From NCBI GenBank assembly GCA_002413785.1, contig DHXR01000028.1:86288-115609 (forward strand): DNA of 29,322 nucleotides. Direction: 5' to 3'. The stretch's first letter is position 1; every line of letters begins with the position of its first letter. Below the pieces are notes generated by a model that was not told the origin of the DNA, ran no database searches, and worked only from the letters and a program-made list of their open reading frames with translations. This DNA is from Mucilaginibacter sp. UBA5151 (GTDB taxonomy: Bacteria > Bacteroidota > Bacteroidia > Sphingobacteriales > Sphingobacteriaceae). Below are positions 8,403 to 14,528 of the stretch, piece after piece. The position numbers and the translations under genes were made by a program.

Positions 8403-9006
8403 AATTTTCAATTATATACTGAACAGAATTTTGGGTGTAGCTAACCGATATAAAAATATTTTGGATACGCATCCCAGCACAAAATTCTTACCCAATTTTT
8501 TAATTATAGCCAACAGACAAAGTGGCCGGCAAATTTATAAAGTTAAAATCGGCGAAAATTGTTTATTAGGCGTAGTTATAAACCTGGAAGCGTCTACAGC
8601 ACAGGTAACGATAGGAGACAGGGTGTTTATCGGGAACTCTACCATTATTTCTAAAACATCTGTCTTTTTCGGAAATGATATCCTTGTAGCATGGGGAGTT
8701 ACATTTTATGACCACGACTCACATTCACTTGATTTTAACTTACGTGACGGGGATATTAAACAAACGTATGCCGATTATATTAATGAAAAGGGTAATTTTC
8801 TGAAAAATAAAAATTGGGATGTTGTTAATTCAAAGCCAATTGTTATTAATAATCATGTTTGGATAGGAGCTGAAGCATTTATATTAAAAGGTGTAACAAT
8901 TGGAGAAGGTGCAATAGTTGGAGCCAGAAGCGTTGTTACTAAAGATGTTCCTCCTTACAGTATTGTGGCAGGAAATCCGGCCAGGGTTGTAAAATACTTG
9001 AAATAA
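8395..9006 (+). CDS. Hexapeptide-repeat O-acyltransferase (third of three)
   Basis: A 203-residue LbH acetyltransferase of the WcaF/NodL/maltose-acetyltransferase type. The first 45 residues are basic and non-repeat. Hexapeptide coils then run through VKIGENCLLGVVI (50-62), VTIGDRVFIGNSTII (71-85) and FFGNDILVAWGVTFYDHDSHSLD (91-113), where His110 is the likely catalytic residue. After an inserted loop (114-147) the repeats resume with IVINNHVWIGAEAFILKGVTIGEGAIVGARSVV (149-181) and finish VAGNPARVVKYLK. The start overlaps the previous gene by 8 bases (AAAATGAATAA), a coupling arrangement. It shares the C-terminal pattern with its neighbour but differs in the N-terminal half, so it is a paralogue with a likely different acceptor rather than a recent duplicate. 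Confidence 0.87.
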   Translation: MNKIFNYILNRILGVANRYKNILDTHPSTKFLPNFLIIANRQSGRQIYKVKIGENCLLGVVINLEASTAQVTIGDRVFIGNSTIISKTSVFFGNDILVAWGVTFYDHDSHSLDFNLRDGDIKQTYADYINEKGNFLKNKNWDVVNSKPIVINNHVWIGAEAFILKGVTIGEGAIVGARSVVTKDVPPYSIVAGNPARVVKYLK

Positions 9007-9051
9007 TAACTTTTTTTTAAAAAATTATTTTAATTCTATTAAGCTATTTTA

Positions 9052-9960
9052 ATGAAAATAATAATTATCGGGGCCCAGGGATTTATTGGTTCAAATGCGT
9101 TGAAATATTTCAAAGAACTTGGCCACGAAATATGGGGATGCGGCGTTTCTGAAAACCCTGATGAAAAAAATTATTTTCAGGTAGAACGTTTTTTCCCTGA
9201 TTATAATAATATTTTCAAATTACAGCAATTTGATATTTGTATCAATGCCTCCGGTTCGCCAGGTGTTGCATTTTCAATTGAGCATCCCCAGGATGATTTT
9301 CGGATGAATGTTAGTAATGTATATGCATTGCTAAATGCAATCAGAATGTATAACCCCGAGTGCAAATTTGTAAATCTTTCGAGCGCAGCGGTTTATGGCA
9401 GTCCCGATTTATTACCAATCAGCGAGCATACCAATTTAAAACCATTATCACCGTATGGCTATCATAAAATGCTAACAGAACAAATTGTGAATGAGTTTCA
9501 TCAAATTTTTAATGTTCCAACTTGTTCCTTCCGTATATTCTCAGCTTATGGACCCGGTATCAAAAAGCAGTTGTTATGGGATATTTACCAAAAAGCTATG
9601 AACAGTGAAGACGGGTATGTAAATTTGTTCGGTAAAGGAAATGAGACACGGGATTTTATTTATATAACTGATCTTTTAAATGCTATTAACCTTGCCGTGT
9701 CACAATGTGAATTTAAGGGTGAAGTGTATAATCTCGGCTCGGGTAATGAAACCACTATTAAAGAAGTAGCTTCATTGTTTTTGAAAATAATTAATCCATT
9801 GATAAAACTAAATTTTAATAATATTCAAAAGTCAGGTGACCCATTATTTTGGAAGGCAGATATTAGTAAGCTTACGAAGTATAATTTTAAAACAGTAATA
9901 AACCTTAAAGAAGGTTTAAATTTATATTATCAATGGTTGATCAACGAAGAAAAAGAATAG
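9052..9960 (+). CDS. NAD(P)-dependent sugar epimerase/dehydratase (extended SDR)
   Basis: A 302-residue extended short-chain dehydrogenase acting on a nucleotide-activated sugar in the cytosol. The cofactor-binding motif is IIGAQGFIGS (5-14, GxxGxxG with Gly7, Gly10, Gly13). The catalytic Ser is in NLSSAAVYGS (108-117), and Tyr135-x-x-x-Lys139 (SPYGYHKML) completes the triad. FRIFSAYGPG, ETRDFIYITDLLNAI and VYNLGSGNETT are the C-terminal substrate-domain signatures of the UDP-glucose 4-epimerase/GDP-mannose dehydratase group. Whether it epimerises, dehydrates or reduces cannot be told. A 45-base A/T-rich gap precedes it. Its last 28 bases overlap the start of the next glycosyltransferase gene, so it may make that enzyme's donor. 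Confidence 0.86.
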   Translation: MKIIIIGAQGFIGSNALKYFKELGHEIWGCGVSENPDEKNYFQVERFFPDYNNIFKLQQFDICINASGSPGVAFSIEHPQDDFRMNVSNVYALLNAIRMYNPECKFVNLSSAAVYGSPDLLPISEHTNLKPLSPYGYHKMLTEQIVNEFHQIFNVPTCSFRIFSAYGPGIKKQLLWDIYQKAMNSEDGYVNLFGKGNETRDFIYITDLLNAINLAVSQCEFKGEVYNLGSGNETTIKEVASLFLKIINPLIKLNFNNIQKSGDPLFWKADISKLTKYNFKTVINLKEGLNLYYQWLINEEKE

Positions 9961-11075
9961 GTATTCTGTTTATTTTTAAAAGTCGCTGGTTAGGTGGCTT
10001 GTATTATTTGTTAAACATTATAAAGGCCTGCGAATACTTACCTAAAGAATTGCAGCCAGAATTAACGCTTTTTTATAATAAAAGAACGAAGGTGTATTTG
10101 GATTCCATAACCTATCCCCAAATTAAATTTGTTGAAATTGATGTTGATTTTACTTTTAAAAGATATTTCAAGTCATTAATTTTAAATAAAAATCTTTTTT
10201 TTATTGATGAATTTACTAAGCATAATCTGGATGTTATTTTCCCATTTAATGACTTTGTAGGAAATATTAAGGGGAATAAAATAAAATTAATTTCATGGAT
10301 ACCGGATTTTCAACATAAGTTTTACCCTGAGTATTTTAATAAACTGAGTTTGTTATTACGTGAATTTAAGTTTCGTAGTATTGTTTCTAAGGCTGATGGC
10401 TTAATACTTTCAAGTATATCAACATATAACCATTTTAAGAAATTTTATCAGCCTTCAAACACATTTAAAGTACATATAGTAAAATTCACATCAATTATAG
10501 AGGTGGACCAATTGCCTGAAAAAGATTTAATTAATACAAAGTATAAAATAGATAATAATTACTTTATTGTATGCAATCAGTTTTATAGGCATAAAAATCA
10601 TTTAATTGTTTTAAAAGCCCTTAAAGTTTTAAAAGACCAGGGGAAAATTTATTCTGTAGTTTTTACAGGCAAGCCTGACCAATCTCAGGACGTTAAATTA
10701 TTGACTGACATTGAAGAGTATATTACTAAACATGGATTGGGTGTCCAGGTAAAATTGCTTGGTTTGTTACCGCGCACAGATCAGCTATCCCTTATGAAAA
10801 ATGCTATATGCGTAATTCAACCCAGCAAGTTTGAAGGATGGAGTACGGTTATTGAAGACGCAAAAACTTTGCAAAAGCTTGTAATTGCTTCAAATTTAGA
10901 TGTTCATATCGAACAGTTAGGTGAAAAAGGATTGTTTTTTTATCCGGACAATGCTTCAGAGCTTGCAGAGTGTATGATAAAAGCTGTTAAGATGCCCTCA
11001 AATCCAAATTTATGGGAGTCTTTAGCTATAAGAACCGGGAAATTTGCTAAGGATCTGCTTATAGCCCTAAATTAA
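9933..11075 (+). CDS. GT-B glycosyltransferase, GT4 family
   Basis: A 380-residue glycosyltransferase with the two-domain GT-B plan. The N-terminal domain opens RIGILFIFKSRWLGGLYYLLNII (8-30), with the Gly-Gly loop of GT4 enzymes. ISWIPDFQHKFYPE (120-133) is a typical conserved block in this subgroup. In the donor domain CNQFYRHKNHLIVLKAL (214-230) is the 'hKNh' motif, then VVFTGKP (242-248), VKLLGLLPRTDQLSLMKNA (273-291) and IQPSKFEGWSTVIEDA (295-310), the nucleotide-sugar-binding segment. The ATG lies 28 bases inside the preceding epimerase gene. I keep this start because the GT4 N-terminus requires nearly the whole N-terminal sequence and no later start precedes the Gly-Gly loop. Donor and acceptor are unknown. 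A 91-base gap follows. Confidence 0.86.
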   Translation: MVDQRRKRIGILFIFKSRWLGGLYYLLNIIKACEYLPKELQPELTLFYNKRTKVYLDSITYPQIKFVEIDVDFTFKRYFKSLILNKNLFFIDEFTKHNLDVIFPFNDFVGNIKGNKIKLISWIPDFQHKFYPEYFNKLSLLLREFKFRSIVSKADGLILSSISTYNHFKKFYQPSNTFKVHIVKFTSIIEVDQLPEKDLINTKYKIDNNYFIVCNQFYRHKNHLIVLKALKVLKDQGKIYSVVFTGKPDQSQDVKLLTDIEEYITKHGLGVQVKLLGLLPRTDQLSLMKNAICVIQPSKFEGWSTVIEDAKTLQKLVIASNLDVHIEQLGEKGLFFYPDNASELAECMIKAVKMPSNPNLWESLAIRTGKFAKDLLIALN

Positions 11076-11076
11076 A

Positions 11077-11084
11077 TATATTTG
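11077..11084 (+). promoter_or_regulatory. Possible Bacteroidota -7 box upstream of a GT2 gene
   Basis: TATATTTG is an exact match to the phylum consensus TAnnTTTG, 83 bases upstream of the ATG at 11167 and overlapping nothing but the end of the preceding gene. I see no TTTG/TTG at the expected -33 distance and the DNA is very A/T-rich, so a chance match is quite possible. Confidence 0.25.
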
Positions 11085-11166
11085 GTAAGAGGATTAATTA
11101 GTGTTTTATTTAAGTTTAAGAATAATATTTATTTAAATTATTAATTTTTATCTGACCATAATTTAA

Positions 11167-11916
11167 ATGAAAATAACAATAATAACTGTTGTATATAATA
11201 ATGTTTCAACAATCAGACAGTGTATTGAATCAGTTTTAACGCAGGATCATAATGATTTGGAATACATTATTATTGATGGATCTTCTACTGATGGAACTTT
11301 AGACATAATTAAAGAATACGACAAGAAAATTTCCACTTTAATTTCCGAAAAAGACAGTGGGCTTTACGATGCTATGAATAAAGGAATAAAAGTTGCAACA
11401 GGAGAAGTAGTTGGTATTTTAAATTCAGATGACTTTTTTTATGATAACAGCGTAATATCAAGAATTTCAGAGGCTTTTAGCGATAAGACTATAGATGCCA
11501 CGATTTCGGACATTGTTTTTGTTAAAAATAGCTCGACAGATAAAGTTTTGAGAAGATATTCTTCAAAGGAATGGAAACCATCAAAGTTTGCTTGGGGATA
11601 TATGCCGCCTCATCCCTCTTTTTTTGTTAAACGTTCACTATTAAATCAATTAGGGTTATATAAAACAGACTATAAAATAGCCGCTGACTATGAGTTATTA
11701 ATCCGTTATCTTCTAATAAATCGGATTAATTGGAAATACCTTCCAATTATTACTACAAAAATGAGAACGGGGGGGGCTAGCACTAAGGGGCTTAAAAGCT
11801 TACTTACAATTAACAAAGAAATAGCAAGGGCTTGTAAGGAAAATAACGTTTTTAGTAATTATTTAATGATTTACTCAAAATATTTTTTTAAACCATTTGA
11901 ATTTTTTTTTAAATGA
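11167..11916 (+). CDS. Glycosyltransferase family 2 (WcaA-like)
   Basis: A 249-residue GT-A fold glycosyltransferase. All the family marks are in place: ITIITVVYNNVSTIRQCIES (3-22), YIIIDGSSTDGT (33-44, donor uracil/diphosphate binding), the signature EKDSGLYDAMNKGI (61-74), NSDDFFYDN (86-94, metal-binding DD), PPHPSFFVKRSLL and AADYELLIRYL, the usual acceptor-side block. A G8 run (11769-11776) encodes the GG of MRTGGAS, a position conserved in this subgroup, so the frame shown is the functional one. A T9 run lies at 11902-11910, just before the stop. The last four bases (ATGA) are shared with the next gene. No transmembrane helix is seen. It likely adds one residue of the repeat unit; the sugar is unknown. 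Confidence 0.9.
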   Translation: MKITIITVVYNNVSTIRQCIESVLTQDHNDLEYIIIDGSSTDGTLDIIKEYDKKISTLISEKDSGLYDAMNKGIKVATGEVVGILNSDDFFYDNSVISRISEAFSDKTIDATISDIVFVKNSSTDKVLRRYSSKEWKPSKFAWGYMPPHPSFFVKRSLLNQLGLYKTDYKIAADYELLIRYLLINRINWKYLPIITTKMRTGGASTKGLKSLLTINKEIARACKENNVFSNYLMIYSKYFFKPFEFFFK

Positions 11917-12857
11917 TAAATGTTTTAATAACAGGCAGTTCTGGATTTGTTGGTCAAAGTCTGATAAAATATTTACCATCCAGTTTATATAATGTTCACA
12001 TCCTTAAACGATCTGATTCAAAATCCGATATAGATGTAGATAAAACATTTATGTGGAATGATTTGCATAAAGAAGACCTTAATGTTATTGACACAATTAT
12101 TCATCTTGCCGGGAAAGCTCATGATATAAAAAACACCTCGAATGCAAAAGTATATTTCGAGGTTAATACCGAACTTACCAAAAAGCTTTTTGATATATTC
12201 CTGCAAAGTAAAGCCACTACTTTTATATATTTCAGTAGCGTTAAAGCTGTAGCAGATACTGTTGATGAAATATTATATGAAGATGTTGTTCCTAACCCAC
12301 AAACTCCTTATGGGCAATCTAAGCAACAAGCCGAAGAATATTTACTTGCACAGAATTTACCAATGGACAAAAGATTATTTATTTTGAGACCATGCATGAT
12401 CCACGGCCCTGGCAATAAAGGGAATCTTAATTTATTATTCAAATTTGTAAAAAAAGGTATTCCATATCCGCTTGCCGGATTTAACAATAAACGGTCTTTT
12501 TTAAGTGTGGAGAATTTATGTTTTGTAATAAATGAATTAATTACCAGGGACGATATTCCCGGTGGCATATACAATGTGTCAGATGATGAATCGTTATCAA
12601 CAAACACAGTAGTGTCTATATTAGCATCTTCATTAAATGTAAAACCCAGGCTATGGGAAATACCAAAGAGCGTAATAATATTTTTAGCAAAAGCGGGGGA
12701 TTGGTTGCATTTGCCCTTAAATAGTGAACGCTTAAATAAACTCACAGAAAGCTACGTGGTAAGTAATCAAAAAATCAAACAAGCCCTCAAAAAGGAGTTA
12801 CCGCTTACAGCCATTGAAGGTTTAAAAATTACTGCCAATTCGTTTAGTAAAGTCTGA
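11913..12857 (+). CDS. SDR sugar 4-reductase/epimerase, WbpV/WreQ-like
   Basis: A 314-residue extended SDR. GSSGFVG (8-14) binds NAD(P). HLAGKAHD (64-71) is the version of the 'HLA' block seen in the WbpV-type subgroup. Catalytic residues are in YFSSVKAVAD (106-115) and Tyr133-x-x-x-Lys137 (PYGQSKQQAEEYL). RPCMIHGPGNKGNL is the conserved substrate loop. The gene lies just before a WbpL-like transferase and a WbpM-like dehydratase. In Pseudomonas and Rhizobium the matching set makes UDP-D-FucNAc or UDP-D-QuiNAc from the 4-keto product of WbpM, so a 4-reductase role is the best inference; 4-epimerase is the alternative. Its start overlaps the GT2 stop (ATGA). A diverged copy of its last codons recurs about 200 bases downstream. 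Confidence 0.8.
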   Translation: MINVLITGSSGFVGQSLIKYLPSSLYNVHILKRSDSKSDIDVDKTFMWNDLHKEDLNVIDTIIHLAGKAHDIKNTSNAKVYFEVNTELTKKLFDIFLQSKATTFIYFSSVKAVADTVDEILYEDVVPNPQTPYGQSKQQAEEYLLAQNLPMDKRLFILRPCMIHGPGNKGNLNLLFKFVKKGIPYPLAGFNNKRSFLSVENLCFVINELITRDDIPGGIYNVSDDESLSTNTVVSILASSLNVKPRLWEIPKSVIIFLAKAGDWLHLPLNSERLNKLTESYVVSNQKIKQALKKELPLTAIEGLKITANSFSKV

Positions 12858-13064
12858 TTTTACCTGTTTTAATCAAAAAATCTACCATTTTGCAATAATA
12901 GCGGCACTAAAATGATACTTTAATGGTAGTAAATTATACTTTTACCCCTGTTTTTACCCCAAAAATGGAAGCAAAATGGAACCAAATGATAGATAAATTA
13001 TACTAAATGATAGTTTGCTGCGTGAAATTTTACTGCCAATTCATTTAATAAATCTTAATTTTAC
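12829..13064 (+). repeat. Pair of imperfect direct repeats: 3' end of the reductase gene and a second copy 201 bases on
   Basis: Copy one spans 12829-12863 and contains the reductase gene's final codons and stop. Copy two spans 13030-13064. Both begin with the same 13 bases (TTACTGCCAATTC) and continue with scattered differences and small gaps to an ATTTTAC end. Copy two lies just upstream of the WbpL-like ATG at 13087, inside an in-frame extension of that gene which I do not credit as coding. The interval between the copies holds a different family of short repeats. This looks like a relic of duplication or recombination between the two genes. Confidence 0.7.
12910..13018. repeat. Degenerate AATGGTAGTAAATTA-type repeats upstream of the WbpL-like gene
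   Basis: Related units are AATGATACTTTAATGGTAGT (12911-12930) leading into AAATTATACT, then AATGATAGATAAATTATACT (12985-13004), then AAATGATAGTTTGC (13005-13018). Unit starts fall about 10-11 bases apart, close to one helical turn. An 8-bp inverted match to the same core, CTACCATT, lies upstream near 12882, so a long-loop stem (CTACCATT/AATGGTAG) is also possible. Similar units occur on the other side of the gene at 14066-14166. The function is unknown: protein-binding array or recombination scar. Confidence 0.6.
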
Positions 13065-13086
13065 GCCAATAACCGGCAGCGCCTAT

Positions 13087-14067
13087 ATGCATCTACTCAT
13101 ACTATCAATTTCCTTTTTTATCCTCTTCGCGTTTGAACTTGTTTATTTTAAAATAGCCGACCATTACAACATCATCGACCACCCAAACGAAAGAAGCTCC
13201 CACGCCGAAATTACCATCAGGGGCGGCGGTGCGATTTTTCTGGTGGCGGCAATTTTTGCGGCAACACAGCACCCGGCTTATTGGTTGCCTGTAGTCGGCA
13301 TTTTAATTATCGGTGCAGTAAGTTTCGCGGATGATATACTAACACTTTCCAACAGAGTAAGGCTGTTATTTCATTTAATAGCAGTAACCATCATGCTTTT
13401 TTATTTAAATGTTTTTCATGCTGAGCCATTTTATGTTTGTGTATTGCTCTATATTATGGTTATCGGCGTTATCAATATGTACAATTTTATGGACGGCATT
13501 AATGGCATTACAGGTACCTATAGTTTAGTGGTTTTAGTCGGCCTGCAGTATGTTAATTTATATAAATCACCATTCATTAAGACGGATATGATATGGATGC
13601 CTATACTGGCCTGCGGGGTATTTCTTTATTTTAACTTCCGTAAAAAAGCTAAATGTTTTGCCGGTGACGTCGGGAGTGTAACAATTGCCTTTTGGATCAT
13701 TATGTTGATGCTGCGTTTAATTTATCTAACTGGTAATTGGGAGTATATTCTTTTCCTGGCTGTGTACGGCGTCGACTCGGTGATGACAATTGCGCACAGG
13801 TTAATACTTAAACAAAATATTTTTAAAGCTCACCGGCTGCATTTTTATCAATTATTGGCAAATGAGCATAAAATACCCCACCTGCTAGTTTCGGCAGGAT
13901 ATGCTTTAATTCAATTGATGATTATTTTGCTGGTTATTTTTAATGTCAAATTATCGGCAACAGTGATATTTTCGCTCGCTGTTATTCCATTGGTATTTAT
14001 TTATCTGCTAATAAAACCCGGATTAATGAAATTATCTCATCAATTTCATCCCCAAAACCCCCATTAA
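13087..14067 (+). CDS. Undecaprenyl-phosphate N-acetylhexosamine-1-P transferase, WbpL/WecA-like
   Basis: A 326-residue integral membrane enzyme of the MraY/WecA/WbpL family. It transfers a sugar-1-phosphate from a UDP-sugar to undecaprenyl phosphate and so starts the repeat unit. Family blocks: DHPNERSSHAEITIRGGG (31-48), FADDILTLSNRVRLLFH (80-96, catalytic Asp-Asp 82-83), INMYNFMDGINGI (129-141), CFAGDVGS (190-197) and KAHRLHFYQ (the HxH loop). About ten hydrophobic helices are visible. I place the start at the ATG at 13087. The frame is open back to a TTG at 13015, but those 24 codons include a copy of the previous gene's 3' end and lack family similarity. With WbpV- and WbpM-like genes on either side, the donor is probably UDP-QuiNAc or UDP-FucNAc. 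Confidence 0.87.
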   Translation: MHLLILSISFFILFAFELVYFKIADHYNIIDHPNERSSHAEITIRGGGAIFLVAAIFAATQHPAYWLPVVGILIIGAVSFADDILTLSNRVRLLFHLIAVTIMLFYLNVFHAEPFYVCVLLYIMVIGVINMYNFMDGINGITGTYSLVVLVGLQYVNLYKSPFIKTDMIWMPILACGVFLYFNFRKKAKCFAGDVGSVTIAFWIIMLMLRLIYLTGNWEYILFLAVYGVDSVMTIAHRLILKQNIFKAHRLHFYQLLANEHKIPHLLVSAGYALIQLMIILLVIFNVKLSATVIFSLAVIPLVFIYLLIKPGLMKLSHQFHPQNPH

Positions 14068-14166
14068 ATGATGCTTAATGGTAGTTAAATAGTAGTTTAT
14101 AGTAGTTTCGGGCAGAAAAAAGACATTTTTAGCCCTTAAAATTAACCTTAAATGGTAGTAAATTAA
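14066..14166. repeat. Degenerate repeats downstream of the WbpL-like gene, matching those upstream
   Basis: AAATGATGCTTAATGGTAGT (14066-14085) closely matches AAATGATACTTTAATGGTAGT-type DNA at 12910-12930. It is followed by near-tandem ten-base units AGTAGTTTAT (14091-14100) and AGTAGTTTCG (14101-14110), then AATGGTAGTAAATTAAC (14151-14167), again matching the upstream core. The first bases overlap the WbpL-like stop region. The repeats therefore bracket the whole initiating-transferase gene in direct orientation about 1.15 kb apart. Confidence 0.6.
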
Positions 14167-14528
14167 CTTTTTGGATGCATAAAATCACATCATTCGTGCC
14201 TTAATTTCTGATTTATTTCCAATACTCCGGTAAAGCCGACTGGCCATAAATTACCTGGCATTATGTTTGCAATAGTAAGAAATATTCGCACTCGGGATAT
14301 CGAATTCTTTACCTGCCGTAACGTATATGTGACTTATCAGATAAAAAAGTTGATTTACCGAAGCTGGTTTGTAAATTTGTGAAAATGAGAATGGCGTTTT
14401 TTAAGTAATAATAATACTAAAAAAAGTACAGCGTGTCCACTTTTGTTAATAATGCTTTAATTAATATTAAATTTATATTGTTTTTTACAAATATTGCCTA
14501 ACTTTAACATATCTGCAAAACTATCCTT
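14068..14528. other. 461-base non-coding gap before the WbpM-like gene
   Basis: No open frame with family similarity is seen on either strand. The left 100 bases carry the AATGGTAGTAAATTA-type repeats. The middle (about 14170-14460) shows no repeat, RNA gene or terminator that I can support. The right end carries a plausible promoter for the dehydratase gene. The gap suggests that the dehydratase is a separate transcription unit from the genes to its left. Confidence 0.6.
14478..14506 (+). promoter_or_regulatory. Candidate promoter of the WbpM-like dehydratase gene
   Basis: TTG at 14478-14480 and TAACTTTA at 14499-14506 (seven of eight positions of TAnnTTTG) are separated by 18 bases, within the range known for the Bacteroidota primary sigma factor. 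The -7 box ends 22 bases before the ATG at 14529, which allows a short leader. The surrounding DNA is A/T-rich, so this is a motif call only. Confidence 0.45.

Noticed and set aside
13015..13086. Extension of the WbpL-like gene to a TTG
   Set aside because: The family N-terminus begins at the ATG at 13087, and the extension contains a copy of the previous gene's 3' end.
14296..14307. GATATCGAATTC, as in common cloning polylinkers
   Set aside because: Only 12 bases match and the flanks are unlike vector sequence; chance juxtaposition of two restriction-site palindromes.
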